Assembly (NCBI GenBank): GCA_023213395.1
Contig: CM041465.1
Coordinates: 185,883,741 to 185,947,740 of the forward strand
From: Cycas panzhihuaensis
Lineage: Eukaryota > Cycadophyta
Direction: 5' to 3'
DNA: 64,000 bases
Positions 51,181 to 63,440 of this stretch are shown piece after piece (position 1 is the first letter of the stretch; every line of letters begins with the position of its first letter). Position numbers and translations under genes: made by a program. The notes under the pieces are model-generated. The model saw only the letters and a list, made by a program, of their open reading frames with translations, had not been told where the DNA came from and searched no databases.

Positions 51181-52050
51181 TTAAATGATAGATTTGAGAC
51201 TTATGCATTATTTATTAGGTATTAAAGTATGGCATAATAAAATAGATATATTTTTATCACAAAGAAAATACACATTAGATATACTATATAAATTTACTAT
51301 GTCCAGTTATAAGCCACTTGTAACACTAACTAAAGTTGGGTTAAAATTATCTAAGTTTAAGGAGTCTGAATTAGTCGATCCTACACTTTATAGGCAATTG
51401 ATTAAGAGTATCATTTACTTGACTTTAACTCGAATAGATATTATACATACAATTAGTATGCTTTCCAAGTTTATGCATGAGCCTAAGGTTAAACATTAGC
51501 AAGCAACTAAAAGAACTCTTAGGTATCTTAAAGGTACCATTAAGTATGGTCTACATTATAGGTCATCAAATGATTATAGGTTCATTAGTTATACAAACTC
51601 ATATTGGGCAGGTTGTGTAGATAATAAGAAGTCTACTTAAAGTTATACATTCAATTTAGGTTCAGTAACAATAGCATGGAGTTCAAAGAAATAGGTAATA
51701 ATATACCTCTCTACTATAAAAATAGAGTATAAATTAACTATAATAAGAGCTTGTGAGATAATTTAGCTTAGGAGATTATTTCAAGATTTACAAGAGGAAC
51801 AAATTGGTCCCATATAACTATTTTTTGATAATCAAAGTATAATTTAAATGACTAGGAATCTAATATTTCATGGAAAAATAAAACATAAAACATAACATAA
51901 CTTCATTAGAGAGTTAGTGCAAAAAGGTGAATTGGAGTTAATCTATTACAATATGGAGGATTAGATAGAAGACATATTCATAAAGGTAATTAATAAAATA
52001 AAATTTATCAAATTCATAAATAAGCTTAAAGTCTTCCTAAATGGGCATTA
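51181..52050 (+). pseudogene. C4 RT C-terminal part and RNase H
   Basis: Open frame 51185-51499 begins LRLMHYLLGIKVW and includes RQLIKSIIYLTLTR. After a stop come RTLRYLKGTIKYGL, a Ser-Tyr-Thr-Asn-Ser block where Asp is normal, FDNQSI and IEDIFIKV. Confidence 0.85.
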
Positions 52051-52230
52051 TAGAGGGGAATATTAGGATAATACCCATATTAGGGTGATATCCCTTATCC
52101 TAGAGGTGGCTCACTTATTAAGCATTTTTCAATGCCAAGCAATGGTGGACCTTGAGAAGTGTGCCAAACCCTCTTGAACCCACCTCTTTATACAACGGGT
52201 CTAAAGACCCTAGTATTTGTTAACACCACA
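52051..52230 (+). repeat. C4 polypurine tract and 3' LTR start
   Basis: TAGAGGGGAA at 52051-52060 is followed by TATTAGGATAATACCC, which looks like TGTTAGGATA with TG changed to TA. A TTGTTAACA near 52217-52225 may be the LTR end; there is no partner to confirm it. Confidence 0.5.
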
Positions 52231-53820
52231 CTCCTCACAAAATATTATTTATCTCTTTTTTCTTATTTTGTACTTGCCTTTTCACTCTTCAACCTTTATT
52301 AACAACACTCTATAAAATGATTTAATATAACTTAATAAAGTGTATAAACTTTAAATTATAAAAAATAAAATTTTAAAGTGTCATTTGGGTCATGTGACCT
52401 GCGTGCATGGCTGTGGAGCTTCCATGCATCCCCATGGACCAAATTTCCACTATTTCTCAATCTAAAAGCTTTAGTTTAAAGTTTCTCAATGCTATGGATC
52501 TATTGGAAGTGATAAAATCGTAACATATTCACTCATCAGTAAGATTTCTTTAAAGGAAAATACCTAACCAAATGAAAAAATACCCAAACATTATCAACTT
52601 ACTATTCTTCCACTAATATTCAATGTTGAAGAGTCATACAAGGGTGTTTAATGTTATAGAAGGGATTAACACCCTCCAATAGACCCATAATAACCTTTTT
52701 CTTTTCATTTGAGTTTCTTATCATCACTATCAGCACCCAATGCCTTCATGTAATGTTTTGGTCCATAAATCTATTACCTAATAGTGATTTCTAATAGAAT
52801 CTAATACCATCATACAATTACAACCTTATCAACAGAAAAATATCATCTCAAGCATGTATAAAAATTGGAGAAAAAAGTCACCATTAAACATAGAATGTAT
52901 CATTGGCTAAATAATTATTTTTCTCTAATTTTTAACTATGTCATATAACATACAAACCCTTTAGCATGTGGTAGCCTTACACCAGTGATTAGAACACTAG
53001 CTATATAGCTATGTATCTTCAACATAATTTGCCATAAGTGTTTCAACACTCGTGTATGCATCCACTAGTAAAACTAAACATCAAACCCTTCATCCTGTTG
53101 ACAAGATCTTTCTCAAACCTATGAACTTTCTATTATACATACAACTAGCTAGTAAGCTTCTTATACACAGGTTTACATAATTAACAAGCTCTTAATATTA
53201 CCCTATACATATGTTAATTTCTTCATATTGGCTAAATAACCATCAATTTCTCTTAATATGCTAGAAAACCCTCATCAATCATGATACCACTTATGACATA
53301 GGGTAAAATGGTGGTCAACTTGCCATAACATTGGCTTGACAGGGAGATCAAACCTATATCCAAAGCCCCTTTATTGGACTCATGTGTATACCTATATATG
53401 TACTTATAAAATATGCAAATAACTGGCCAAATAACAAATCAAACATACAATAAACCTTCATGGTATTTGAGATAACTACGACACATGTGCTCCCAATTGA
53501 ATTTTTTGCATAGGCACCAATATGATCAAGGCTCATGACATTAATATGATTCTCGGTGCCATGTATAACTATAGTTTAAAACCATCCACAACCTGTAGTA
53601 GAACTTCACCTTATAAATAAATAGGCTACCCCCCTTACTAGTCATAAACATGCATATTAAAACATGTTTAAAATAAACCCTCAATAGGTGGATATACTCA
53701 TGGTCTTACAATCTAACGTATAGTCAAAATTGGCTTAAAACTAGAGCTCTAATAGGCTGACTATGGAACTAAAACTTTAGCTTTGATACCAATTGGAAAA
53801 ACACCAGATAAGTAAAATAT
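52231..53820 (-). other. E internal region, right unit
   Basis: Non-coding. Aligns with 47480-48990 block by block, for example the TTGACAAGATC, GACTCATGTG and CCATCCA-AACCT blocks. Confidence 0.7.
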
Positions 53821-53873
53821 ACTCTGATACTAATTATTATAACATGGTATAAGTAAAACATACGCTGATACTA
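53821..53873 (-). repeat. Duplicated primer-site region of E
   Basis: ACTCTGATACTAAT at 53821 recurs as ACGCTGATACTAAT at 53862, a 41-bp tandem duplication that includes AAGTAAAA. Only the right copy adjoins the LTR. Confidence 0.7.
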
Positions 53874-53875
53874 AT

Positions 53876-54232
53876 TAATAGAAATAAAAGTGTATAAGCA
53901 TAAGTTACATAAATCTTAGGATCGTACAAGATTATGAGGTTATGCCATATAAGTGGAAATAAATAAAAGAATATATACAAACACATGATATACTTGTGGG
54001 AAATGCCCACCTCTAATTGTATTATGCCAAACTAATATATATATATATAGTTAGATAGATAGATAGATACTACATATCTCCACTTAGTTATTCAATCATA
54101 CTCAGGACCTATTTAGTCAACTAATGACTAATATTATGAAGAAGTGTGTATACTATGACCCTCTATTACACATTATATGGATAATCACATTAATTTATAT
54201 CAATTAAATATTCACATTAGTTAATATTACAC
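53876..54232 (-). repeat. E LTR, right copy
   Basis: Same blocks as the other two LTRs with more substitutions. The microsatellite site at 54036-54069 is TA followed by GATA units. G4 integrase begins just to its right. Confidence 0.75.
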
Positions 54233-54239
54233 AATACAT

Positions 54240-55445
54240 TTTACTAGAGAAGGATGAAAGTAGATGTAAATAAGTTTGTTTTAAAATATGAGACTTACCA
54301 AGGATAAAAAGTAAAATGAGTATAGACTCTAGGAATATTACAACCCTCAGATTAACCTAAGAAAAAATGGAAGGAAATTTCTATGGACTTTATAACTAGT
54401 CTTCCAAAATCAAGAAAAAAAATATGAATTATTTGTAGTAGTTGATTATTTTATGAAATATACATATTCCATTCCTATTTAATCATCCTATACGACATCT
54501 TAAATAGTTGACATATTTATGGAGAGTAACCATAGATTACATGGGTTTCCCAAAAAGATAATTAGTAATAGGGATGCTAAATTTACAAGGCACTTTGGGA
54601 AGGGCCTATTCAAATTGATAAAGACCCAACTCATCATGAGCACAACATACGACCTAAAAATAGATGGACTAACCAAAGTACCCAACAAAGTTCAAAAAAT
54701 ATACCTACTTTATTGTGCTAAAGATAACTAATCCACATGGGTGAAATGGATTCACTTGTTTGAATGTTATTATAATACTAATTACCACATACCTATGTGT
54801 ATTAGTTATCTTTGGTATAGAAGATAACTATAGCATTATGTGGTTACTCATCTCTTGCACCGATGGACCATATTTAGAATACAATAAAAACCCTACCAGT
54901 AAAGGAATTGATAGCATAATCTAAAAGAATTTTAGAGGAACTTAAGAAAAACTATAACATTATAAGGAATTATATGAAACAACAAATAAACTAGAAGAGA
55001 ATTAAAAGATAATCCAAGGAAGGAGATTAGGTTTATATAAAACTACAGCCATATAAATAAACCTCCCTTAAATAACAAAGCAAATACAAACTAGCACCAA
55101 GATTTTATAGCCCATATAAAATCTAAGGAAGGGTTTGAGAAGTAGCTTATGCCCTCAATTTATTGAAAAGAAGTAGGATTTATGATATCTTCCATGTATC
55201 TAAACTTAGAGAAAAGGTAGGATATCACATAAGAATAATGATTAAACTACCCATGATAGATGAGGAGGGGAAGCTCATGACCAAACCTAAAGGCATTATA
55301 GATACCTACCAATGTAAACTTAGATTATGAAACATTATAGAATACTTGATTGAATAAAAAGGCTACCATGATAATAAGTAACTTAGGAAAATGAACAATT
55401 CATTCTAGATCACCCATACTAATGTTTTATAACCTAATATAATTA
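54240..55445 (+). pseudogene. G4 integrase with C-terminal chromodomain
   Basis: Reads WKEISMDFITSLPKS (first catalytic Asp), then VVDYF, HGFPKKIISNRDAKFT (second Asp, about 54577) and a decayed Glu region. The C-terminal part has RIYDIFHVSKLRE, then at about 55267-55380 EGKLMTKPKGIID, then LRL and IIEYLIE-KGYHDNK. That is the chromodomain pattern found only in chromoviruses, which directs integration to marked chromatin. Many stops. Confidence 0.8.
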
Positions 55446-55654
55446 TGGGAGTTAATTCATTTAGGTTCTTTTGAGTATTTGACTCTTAGAAGCTTCTTTC
55501 TAGATTTCACTTCAATTTTCTTGTGTATGACGAAGTAGAACCCATTTAGGATCACTTCAAGTACTGCCTTTGAATTTAATTCTATTAACATTGAAAAGAA
55601 TCTAGTTCTCTTTCTTGGCATTTATGAAAATGTAGTATATTCTTTTAATATTTG

Positions 55655-55699
<45 letters not shown>

Positions 55700-57229
55700 C
55701 TTATCACTTATTTAGATATCTTATTACCTCCTCAAATAATGTGATATCACACTTGAGCATATTGATGAATGCATTGTCTTTAATGCATAATTCACATTTC
55801 TCTTAGTAATCAAACCATCAATGTCCCCATTATATAGTTGATAGAGTTTTTCTTAGCAACATTAATATATATGTTTTAACATATATATATGTGTTATATC
55901 ATTTGCTTAAAATATCTTGGATTCGTATGTTTTCTTATTTCTAGTATATTAGTTTAATAAAACAAGGTACCTTTGTTTTAGTAATCAAGTCATCCAAGTT
56001 TACATTTTCATAATCACATTTTAATAAAACAAACTTAACAACTTTCTACTGTTTTTTTTATGTATATAGGTATGAAAGTAAGTAAATATTTTATTGTTGT
56101 GATTTGATCTTGATGAGTGGGTTAAAGAATAGTGGATAGTAAGTATAGAGTTATGCATTAGTAGATAGGAGATCACGGGCTTGAGTCTTATTGACCTATC
56201 CTTCATAAAGTACACATACTTTAGGATAATTAAATTTTCTTCTTATTCTTTTTCATTATCTGTTTCAACCATTATATTTTATGTTTTAAACAATGACATT
56301 TTACCAAATTGTGAGCATAAACATACAACACCCTAATTGATTTCAAGGTTATTCAAACCATCAAACATATACATTTTTACACATTTAAGATTGCATCTAT
56401 TTAAAGGTAAAAGGTAAGCACTTGGGGATGTTTTACAAACTATCTCATTAGGCATAAAACATCAACTTTTAAATAACCAAAACACATTTTTTTCTTGACC
56501 TATCATTATGTTAAAATATTACAATATTTTAAATTAAATTTTGATGGATTTTAAGCTTTTAAACACATGCATATAATCACTTAAAAGCATATACATTTTA
56601 GAGAGAAAATTAGTCATTCGAATGTCCTATTTAGCAAATACCAAATGACCTCATTTTACTGTATAATAGCTTGCATTTTAATCAACTCCTATAAATATTT
56701 AAGTAAAGAAATGCATTAAAATCACATTTAGTGAGAGAGCTAAAAGTGAGCTTTGAAGTTGTTTTATGATAATTATTAAATGTCATACTATTGATCTAAA
56801 TGTTTTGGGTTTATGAGTTAATATATACACATATATACCTCTAAAATTACATTCATTTCAAAGGATAAATGAATCAGGTTCATGTGTTTTATGATTAGTG
56901 TTAAAGTGATATATTTTTACATATCTTTATAAGTTATCAATAATAACAAGTTGAGCCTTATTTATAATAAATGAAATCTAATTAAAGTTGAATGAATAAA
57001 GGTTCTTTTGTTAAGTCATCATTTTCCTACCATTTGAAGCTGCATGTTTTAAGTATATTAAAATTTGTGATAATTAAGTATTTTGTGAGAATTCAAACAT
57101 GCTTAGACTTATCCTAATGCTATATGAATTCCTACTAAAACTTTGTATATTTGACATAATGAACATTATATAAATAAGAGAACAAACATACAAAGGAGAA
57201 GGGCTTATGTGGGCAACCCTTTTAGGAAA
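55446..57229. other. Unassigned AT-rich stretch
   Basis: No frame over 65 codons. Contains a TAA microsatellite at 55655-55697 and probably the G4 3' LTR, not recognised. Confidence 0.4.
55655..55697. repeat. (TAA)n microsatellite
   Basis: About 14 units of AAT/TAA. Confidence 0.97.
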
Positions 57230-60166
57230 TGTTTCCCGTCTCTTGGGAATGGGTTCTCAACAAGTTGACTCAAGTAAGTACAGGTATGCTTCTTCCTTTT
57301 CACCTTTATTGTCTCTTTGTAAAGGTAGATAGAAGTGTCATCTCATTACCTGACTGACTATCACATTTGCGTGATCACCTTGCACCTATTGCTTAATCAT
57401 GCTGCTTGTCATCCTTTCAGCCTATGACGATCAGTGGGACATGCATCCCCATGGTACTCCACAACCCTCCTACGCACCTCCACATTGTCCTTAGCATTGC
57501 TTGACCTGTGTGATCTGTCACACCCCCTCACCACATCACAACCCTCATGATTAGTTGAGCCTTATGCCAATTATCGGTTTCCTGGGAGTTCTACCACTTC
57601 AGTACCTCATCTGGTTTAGGTCATCTTCCTTGTTTGACTGTCCCTAGCTATTTAGATAGAGGACCAACCCCTCATAGGCCTAGGGTACTCCCTTTTAGGC
57701 TCCCAGGCATCCTCCTATTGGCTTATTTTGGTCACTGTCACTGCACCATGGCAAATGTTATGGTACTGCAGTAAACTTCGTGGTACCGCGAAGTTTGCCG
57801 CGTGGTGACTATCATAACTTTTTTTTTTTAAATCTGCCATGGCAATTTTTATTTTTTTCGTGAAATTACCATATGGATTTGACCCCTCTTGAGCCTTACC
57901 TCAACCCTAATCATCCATTAAGCCTAGGGTTAGGAATAAAGCCCAAAATGACCTCATTTTCCTATACTTCTTCCAGCTTCCTTGCTCTGTTCTCTCTCTT
58001 TCATAAGAGTTTTCTGAAGGAGCACCCTGCAACTTTCAAGTTCCTGGTGCTCTAGCCTGAGGTTTTCCCATTGTAGATCTAATCCGCAGCAGTAGGCTCA
58101 CCAACTAACACTTCCAAGCAAGGATTCGTACATAAGTGTAGCCTCCACACCCTTCCTATAACTTTCAACAAGTGTGTTTCTATTGCAGCACCTTCCCAAG
58201 GATATCCTGTAAGCATACTAGATCTACCTTTTTCTACTATCTATAGGGGTAGATCTGCCTCTCACATAGCCCAGCAGGTATTTTCCATTATTGTTCCATA
58301 ACTTTCCTTGGGTTTATCTTGTCAAAGATTAGGTTTTCAGTACATTATTCCTTTCCTTATCTTCTTTTCTGCATACATGAGGTATCCCTCCACTCTTTGC
58401 CTGCTTGCCCTCTTGATCTCCCTATTCTTCCCTAGTTTTTTCCAGGAGGATATGGGAGAGGACTCATAAAGAGTGAGTGAAAGGAGCCAAGGTGGGATCT
58501 GTACCCATTAGGCCTACTTCGCAAGGGCAAAACCCCTTCTCCTCTTTCCTCTCATTGACGTGTGCCTCTCTCGGGTCACCAGGGAATCTTTGGGATTAGG
58601 CCTGCATTGGATTTCAGCGTATACAACCCTCATTGTGATATTTCCAAGCCTTCACACCTCTTTTGGGTATCTTTTCCAGCCTTGAACGGTGCCCTATATT
58701 CATCTTGGGACCTGGCATAGCCCATGTTGCAATTTGTTGCCCATAGCTTACTTGCAACATAGGCAGTTTTTACAAACTTTGTAGCACTTGTTTCCTTTCC
58801 CATCCATTACTAATAGGCTGTCCTAATCTGTTGTACCCTACACCTAAGGACAGCGTGGAGGTGCATTTGCTGGAGGGTTAGCCATTCTGAGGCTAACCTC
58901 CCTTTGCTTTGGTATGTGTTGTTGGTCTTCTTAAGAGTTGGTTGTATCACTTTTGGTTGAAGATTTATCTAACTTACAACATCCTAATTCGTAATATTTC
59001 AGTAGTTTACTTTTGCATAAGTATACATAGATTGTTTTTCTCTCCTAACAGTGCTCTCGGGAAGGGCAAAGAACTTTATGATTGCAAGTTTGTTGTGCCA
59101 TCGATGGAGAAAGGTAAGTGGCAATAATTTGGGTATGTTCTTTGGCCTCTTTCCCTTTAGTTGCTTTATTCTTTCACGATTCCTTTTTCCTTCACATTTC
59201 TTTATTCCTTTCCTTTCATTCTTGGGGGTGGTAAGGAAACCCCACGCTACTCACGCTACAAGAGAAGGAAAAGAAGGAGGGGTGTAGTGCAAGGTGAAGA
59301 CCAAGTTTAAGATACTTCGTTCTTTTAGGTACGCCTTTGCTCGTTTCGTAAGTTTTCTCATGATTACCTTTAGCTTGCATGCTTGCATAAAAGACAATAA
59401 GGGAATAAATGAAAAGAGAACCTATCATTGTTATCTTGCATACTAGTTCACATTATAGGAAAGAGCACCCATTAAGGATCATCCCCTTCTCTCTTGCATT
59501 GAAGTGCGTACTGCATGATAGCTAGGCTCATTTCTTTCCCCTTTTCTCTTTCTTTTGAAAATGAAATGAGAGTGAGGATCCCTTTTGAGAGAGAGTATCT
59601 ATTGTTCTTTGCATTTGTATGCTTAGTTTACCTCTCATTCACACACACATAACTAGTCTTTATCCTATTGAGTCTATAGAGACTAGGAATCCCTTCTCAC
59701 ATGCAAGAGTGGAAGGAACCCTTTCTGCTACTACTCTTGATCTATCTAACTCTCACCACTAGGTGGATTAGTTCTTAAAGGACTTATTCCCTAAGGTCCT
59801 TTCACTTTCTTCACCATACCTACATATACTCCACCTACGTCCTTTAGTCTATTTTCTGTGAGGATCTTTTCCTTCATCAGGTCTAACCATCCCCTTCTAG
59901 CCATCCAAGTATGGGAAGACCCTTGCTTTAAGGTTACTCGAGTAACCGAGGGTATCTCTCACCTACGCTCCCCTTCGAAATCAAAAGCCAAGTTACCTTG
60001 AGGAAGTCATGCACCATTCACGGGTCTTGAACCTATATTCCAACACACAGACGCCCTGTGTGGGTGCTTCCTTACACTCGTTGGTTTGATCCCTTTGCCC
60101 TGAAACCTTCCGTTGATTGTCTTATTCCGATTATGTGTAGTTGCCATCCTCATAGACGCAATTCTA
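57230..60166 (+). repeat. G3 5' LTR (2937 bp)
   Basis: Starts TGTTTCCCGTCTCTTGGGAATGG-like sequence equivalent to the G2 LTR start and ends ATTCTA where G2 has ATTCCA. Blocks such as GACTCAAGTAAGTACAGGTATGC-like, the TACC/GGTA-rich palindromic part at 57750-57860 and the terminal TTGCCATCC match both G2 LTRs. Confidence 0.9.
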
Positions 60167-60167
60167 C

Positions 60168-60187
60168 TAGCAACCATACTGGGGACC
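60168..60187 (+). other. G3 primer-binding site
   Basis: TAGCAACCATACTGGGGACC, one base after the LTR, same as the G2 site apart from two transitions. Confidence 0.7.
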
Positions 60188-60422
60188 TGCTAGTAAGGGA
60201 ATTAGTCTTTCTCCCTTTCTTGTTGGTGCTACTACCTCTTAGTAGCTTTCCTTTTTTATTTTGTTGGGTAGCCCCCAATGCGTGCATAACCTTGTTTCCC
60301 TCTTCTTACAATGTATAGGTAGGACTTACATGCGATGACTCTCATGTTGCTTACGAGGCCTACCCTCGTTGTTAGAAGAGCCTTCATATTATTCCCTTCC
60401 CACATCAGATCCTGATCTAATC

Positions 60423-62645
60423 ATGGAGGGATCTCTTTCGAATTGGGCATACCACACCTATGTGTCTGATTCCTTAGAGCCATCTACTTCCTTCCAAGGG
60501 TCTACCCAAGTGAAGACCCCATTTATTATCTGGGTGACCAACTGCACCCCCAATCTCATCATTCCTCTACTTACGGAGTAGAACCTACATCTCCTTTAGA
60601 GTTTCACCATTCCCACAACGATTCTCATGAGGATCGTCCTATGGGATCCACTTCGTATGAGGCCCCTTCCACCTCATATGATTAAGCAAATACCCCTCTC
60701 GCTAATGTAGTGGAAGCTTTGAGATAATATTTCCAAGCTGCACATCTCCAACCACACCCAAAGTGGTTTGAGGAAGTCTTGCAACGCATTATGCCACCTT
60801 CTTCTACATCCCCTTCAGCTCGCTCATCTCGTTCAGCTACTTTATCTACGATGAGCCTATCTTTTACATCTTCTTCTTCTCCCCATGGTGTATGTTCCTT
60901 GGGGACCACTTAGGGCATGTCATCTTCCTAACTCAGGTTGAGCATACCCCCGGCTAGTCAAACCACTAGTCCTCCTCCTACCATTATTTATCCACCTACT
61001 AGACCTAAGGGACTTACATGCCCTCCTACTTGTAGTCATGTGGGGTTCGTCCCCACACAATCCCAACACCAACCTAAGGACCCTTCTCTCTACCTACCTC
61101 CCAGTTACACTACTTAGCCGTGGGGGCATGGTAAAGGGAATTCCCTACCTACTTATAGGGTGGCCCTGCTGTATCCTTGTGGGCTTCCACCACCCATGGG
61201 TGGCCGATATGGGAAGAATATGGTTCCTCACCCCTCCTATTTGCTATCTTATATGGCACCTTACGTCATGCCTTTGCAAGGAGGGCCGACTCCTTCCCAA
61301 GGCACATTCCCTCAAGCTCCTTTTCAACAAGGAGCGCTCTCTCTAGGAGGGATGGGTATGTCATACCTATCCGCTCCTATGCAGGTTTCCTCGAACATGG
61401 GATTCGTGCCTCCTCACCAAGTGGTAGGAGGACAACATCCCCTTTCAAACCAAACCCTCCAAGGAGGATTTAGGCAAACCTACCCCCCGTCATTTCCAGC
61501 ATCTGTTGGCCCTCTAGTCTAGTCAAGGGTATGTCCCTTTATGGACTATTAGTCAACCCCATTATCTGTTGAGGCGCTAAGGACTAACTTACTGCCTCAT
61601 CCCCCTAAAGTCCCCAAATTCGATGGGACTTCATTGCAAGACCCAGTGGAGCATGTTTGTAGTTTCTCTATGGCATGAATTGATTACTACACTTATGACC
61701 ACATCCTCATGAAACTATTCCCGTGGTCTCTTCAAGGTGATGCCCTTAAATGGTTTTATCGCCTACTCGCACATTCTATCTTCTCATTCCAGTAGCTCAT
61801 AGATGAGTTCGTCAACTATTTTGACGTAGCTAGCCCATTTAAGAGTGGAATGAAATCCCTCCTGTCACTTAAACAAGGCCACGATGAAATGAATCATGAC
61901 TTTGTGCGGTGTTTCCACGTCCTTCTTCACTCCACTAAGGCTACTTTGCCCGAGGAGTCGAAGAGGGACCTTTTTATCAATGCCCTTCGTCTAGAAGTTC
62001 ACGTAGAAGTCCTTAAGATGGGGGTGACTACATGTGACTCCGCTATAGTGAAGTGCTTGGAACTCGAGGCCATTAAGATCCAGGCTAGACTCAAGAAGCC
62101 TCTAAAGTCCTCACAGCGACGTGAGGCACCACCACCATCAAAAGAAACCAAAACTTAACAACCCACTAGGTCTTCTTCTCATTCTACCAAGAAGACTCTA
62201 GATCCTCTTACTTTAGCTATATGTTCATTTGAATGTACTATGAAGGAGCTTAAGCTTCAAACTCCTTCATCTCCCACGTCTAACAAACCAGTTCACTAGG
62301 CTTCAAAAGTAGCTCCTTCCAAGGGTGGCAACACCCAGCCCTCTCAAGCAAGGAAACCTGACTCCTCCCTTGAGAAGAGATGGTGCTCCATCCATGGGGA
62401 TTGCTTCCATGACGATACATGGTATCAGGCACATCATCCTAAGGCTGCCCCATAATGTGACTCTTCCCCAAGATAGGCATCTAGACCCAACCTAAATCAG
62501 CATGTTCACAGAGATCCCTTCTCCAAACATGGGGAACATGGTCACAACCCCCAATAGAAGAATAATCGAAACCGAGGGAGGTCTCCTAACCCTTGCTCTT
62601 CACAAGACAAAGGGAAGGATGTGAGGAATTCATCTTCTTCCTTGA
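60423..62645 (+). pseudogene. G3 gag
   Basis: Likely ATG at 60423, then a phase change near 60510. After that a single phase carries ANVVEAL and LQPHPKWFEEVL, a Ser-rich part, and a Gly/Pro/Met-rich part (61160-61522). The capsid domain shows PPKVPKFDGTSLQDPVEHV at about 61595 and LLSLKQGHDEMNHDFVRCF (61856), and continues to 62158. A zinc motif remnant WCSIHGDCFHDDTW lies at about 62380, with the last Cys lost. Stops are mainly TAG or TAA for Gln. This protein would form the particle and bind element RNA. Confidence 0.88.
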
Positions 62646-63149
62646 GTTCCCCTAATTGACATATCCCATCACCTTTGTGATCCCAGAATAATGGAAAGAA
62701 GGTTATTCAGTTGCTTAAGACCACTTCATTGTATGCCTTAACCCAATCACAAGCGATTAAAGAGGCGAATGGTGCCTCTTCGTCTACATCTCATTCTGAC
62801 CCTCTTCTAGAAGCCCCCATACTCCCCAAGACCATTCATGTGCGCCCTGGTCATTACGACTTTCGAAGGGCCCTTCCCCAACCCACTATGAAGGGGAAGC
62901 CTTTCTCGGTCGTTGATGAGCTCCATACCATGGCTGCCAGAATGTCCATAATAGATGTCTTGAGGAGTTACCCTGAGCAATGTACATTACTCTTAAAGGC
63001 CTTAGGATTAGGTGACGTGCCTGTTCATTCCTTCAGAGTCACCCCAAGTCATGAGCCCATCATCTCCTTTGATCCTAAGGATCTTCCCCCTACAAGCGAA
63101 AGGGAGTGCCAATGGCACTTCTCTTTCACTATTACCATCGATACGCCAA
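62646..63149 (+). pseudogene. G3 gag-protease connecting region
   Basis: Open frame 62711-63163 in the gag phase. It has a VRPGHYDFRRALPQP block and an acidic or Ser-rich part; no catalytic motif. It shows that gag and protease are one continuous phase here. Confidence 0.7.
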
Positions 63150-63440
63150 ATTGTACTCTATAAAGAATCATTATCAATAATGGTTCTTCCATTAATGCCA
63201 TGCCCTTGCATATTATGTAAGAGCTTGGCATATCAGCTTTAGAACCAATTCCATGGTGGTGCCAAGGCTACGACGGTAGCGAAAAGACATCCTTAGAATC
63301 AGTGTCTATCCCACTTACTCTTGAGGACAAGACTATTCTTGTTGATATTATAGTCCTCAACGTTGACGTTGACTACAATCTATTATTGGGACACCCATGG
63401 ATTGATCAAATGGGGGCTGTGTGCTTATCCTATTGGGGGT
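63150..63440 (+). pseudogene. G3 aspartic protease
   Basis: Active-site region IINNGSSINAMPLHIM, where the catalytic Asp of IVDNGSS has become Asn. Then WWCQGYDGSEK, LTLEDKTILVDI, VDYNLLLGHPWIDQMGAV. One TAA and one TAA-type stop interrupt it. It aligns with the G2 protease at 20410-20730. Confidence 0.88.

Larger units (their letters stand above)
49429..52230 (+). mobile_element. C4: 3' half of a Ty1/copia element
   Basis: Plus-strand integrase, RT, RNase H, polypurine tract and the start of a 3' LTR. LTR, gag and protease of the 5' side are missing; the left edge coincides with the end of the middle E LTR. Its domain blocks differ clearly from C1, so it is another lineage. Heavily mutated. 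Confidence 0.85.
45816..54239 (-). mobile_element. E array: head-to-tail non-autonomous LTR elements, minus strand
   Basis: Three related LTRs (about 45845-46256, 49015-49428, 53876-54232) all read on the minus strand, and each is followed on its minus-strand 3' side by a primer-site relic and E internal sequence. Two internal regions (46257-49000 and 52231-53820) align with each other over about 1.5 kb. No coding sequence belongs to E. LTR outer borders were set where the three copies stop matching and may be off by a few bases. Confidence 0.75.
43149..55445 (+). mobile_element. G4: chromovirus (Ty3/gypsy), interrupted and internally deleted
   Basis: gag and protease lie at 44201-45815, integrase and chromodomain at 54240-55445, all plus strand and of chromovirus type. 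The RT and RNase H that should lie between are absent; the space holds the E array, T2 and C4. The 5' LTR is only tentative and the 3' LTR was not found. Confidence 0.75.
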
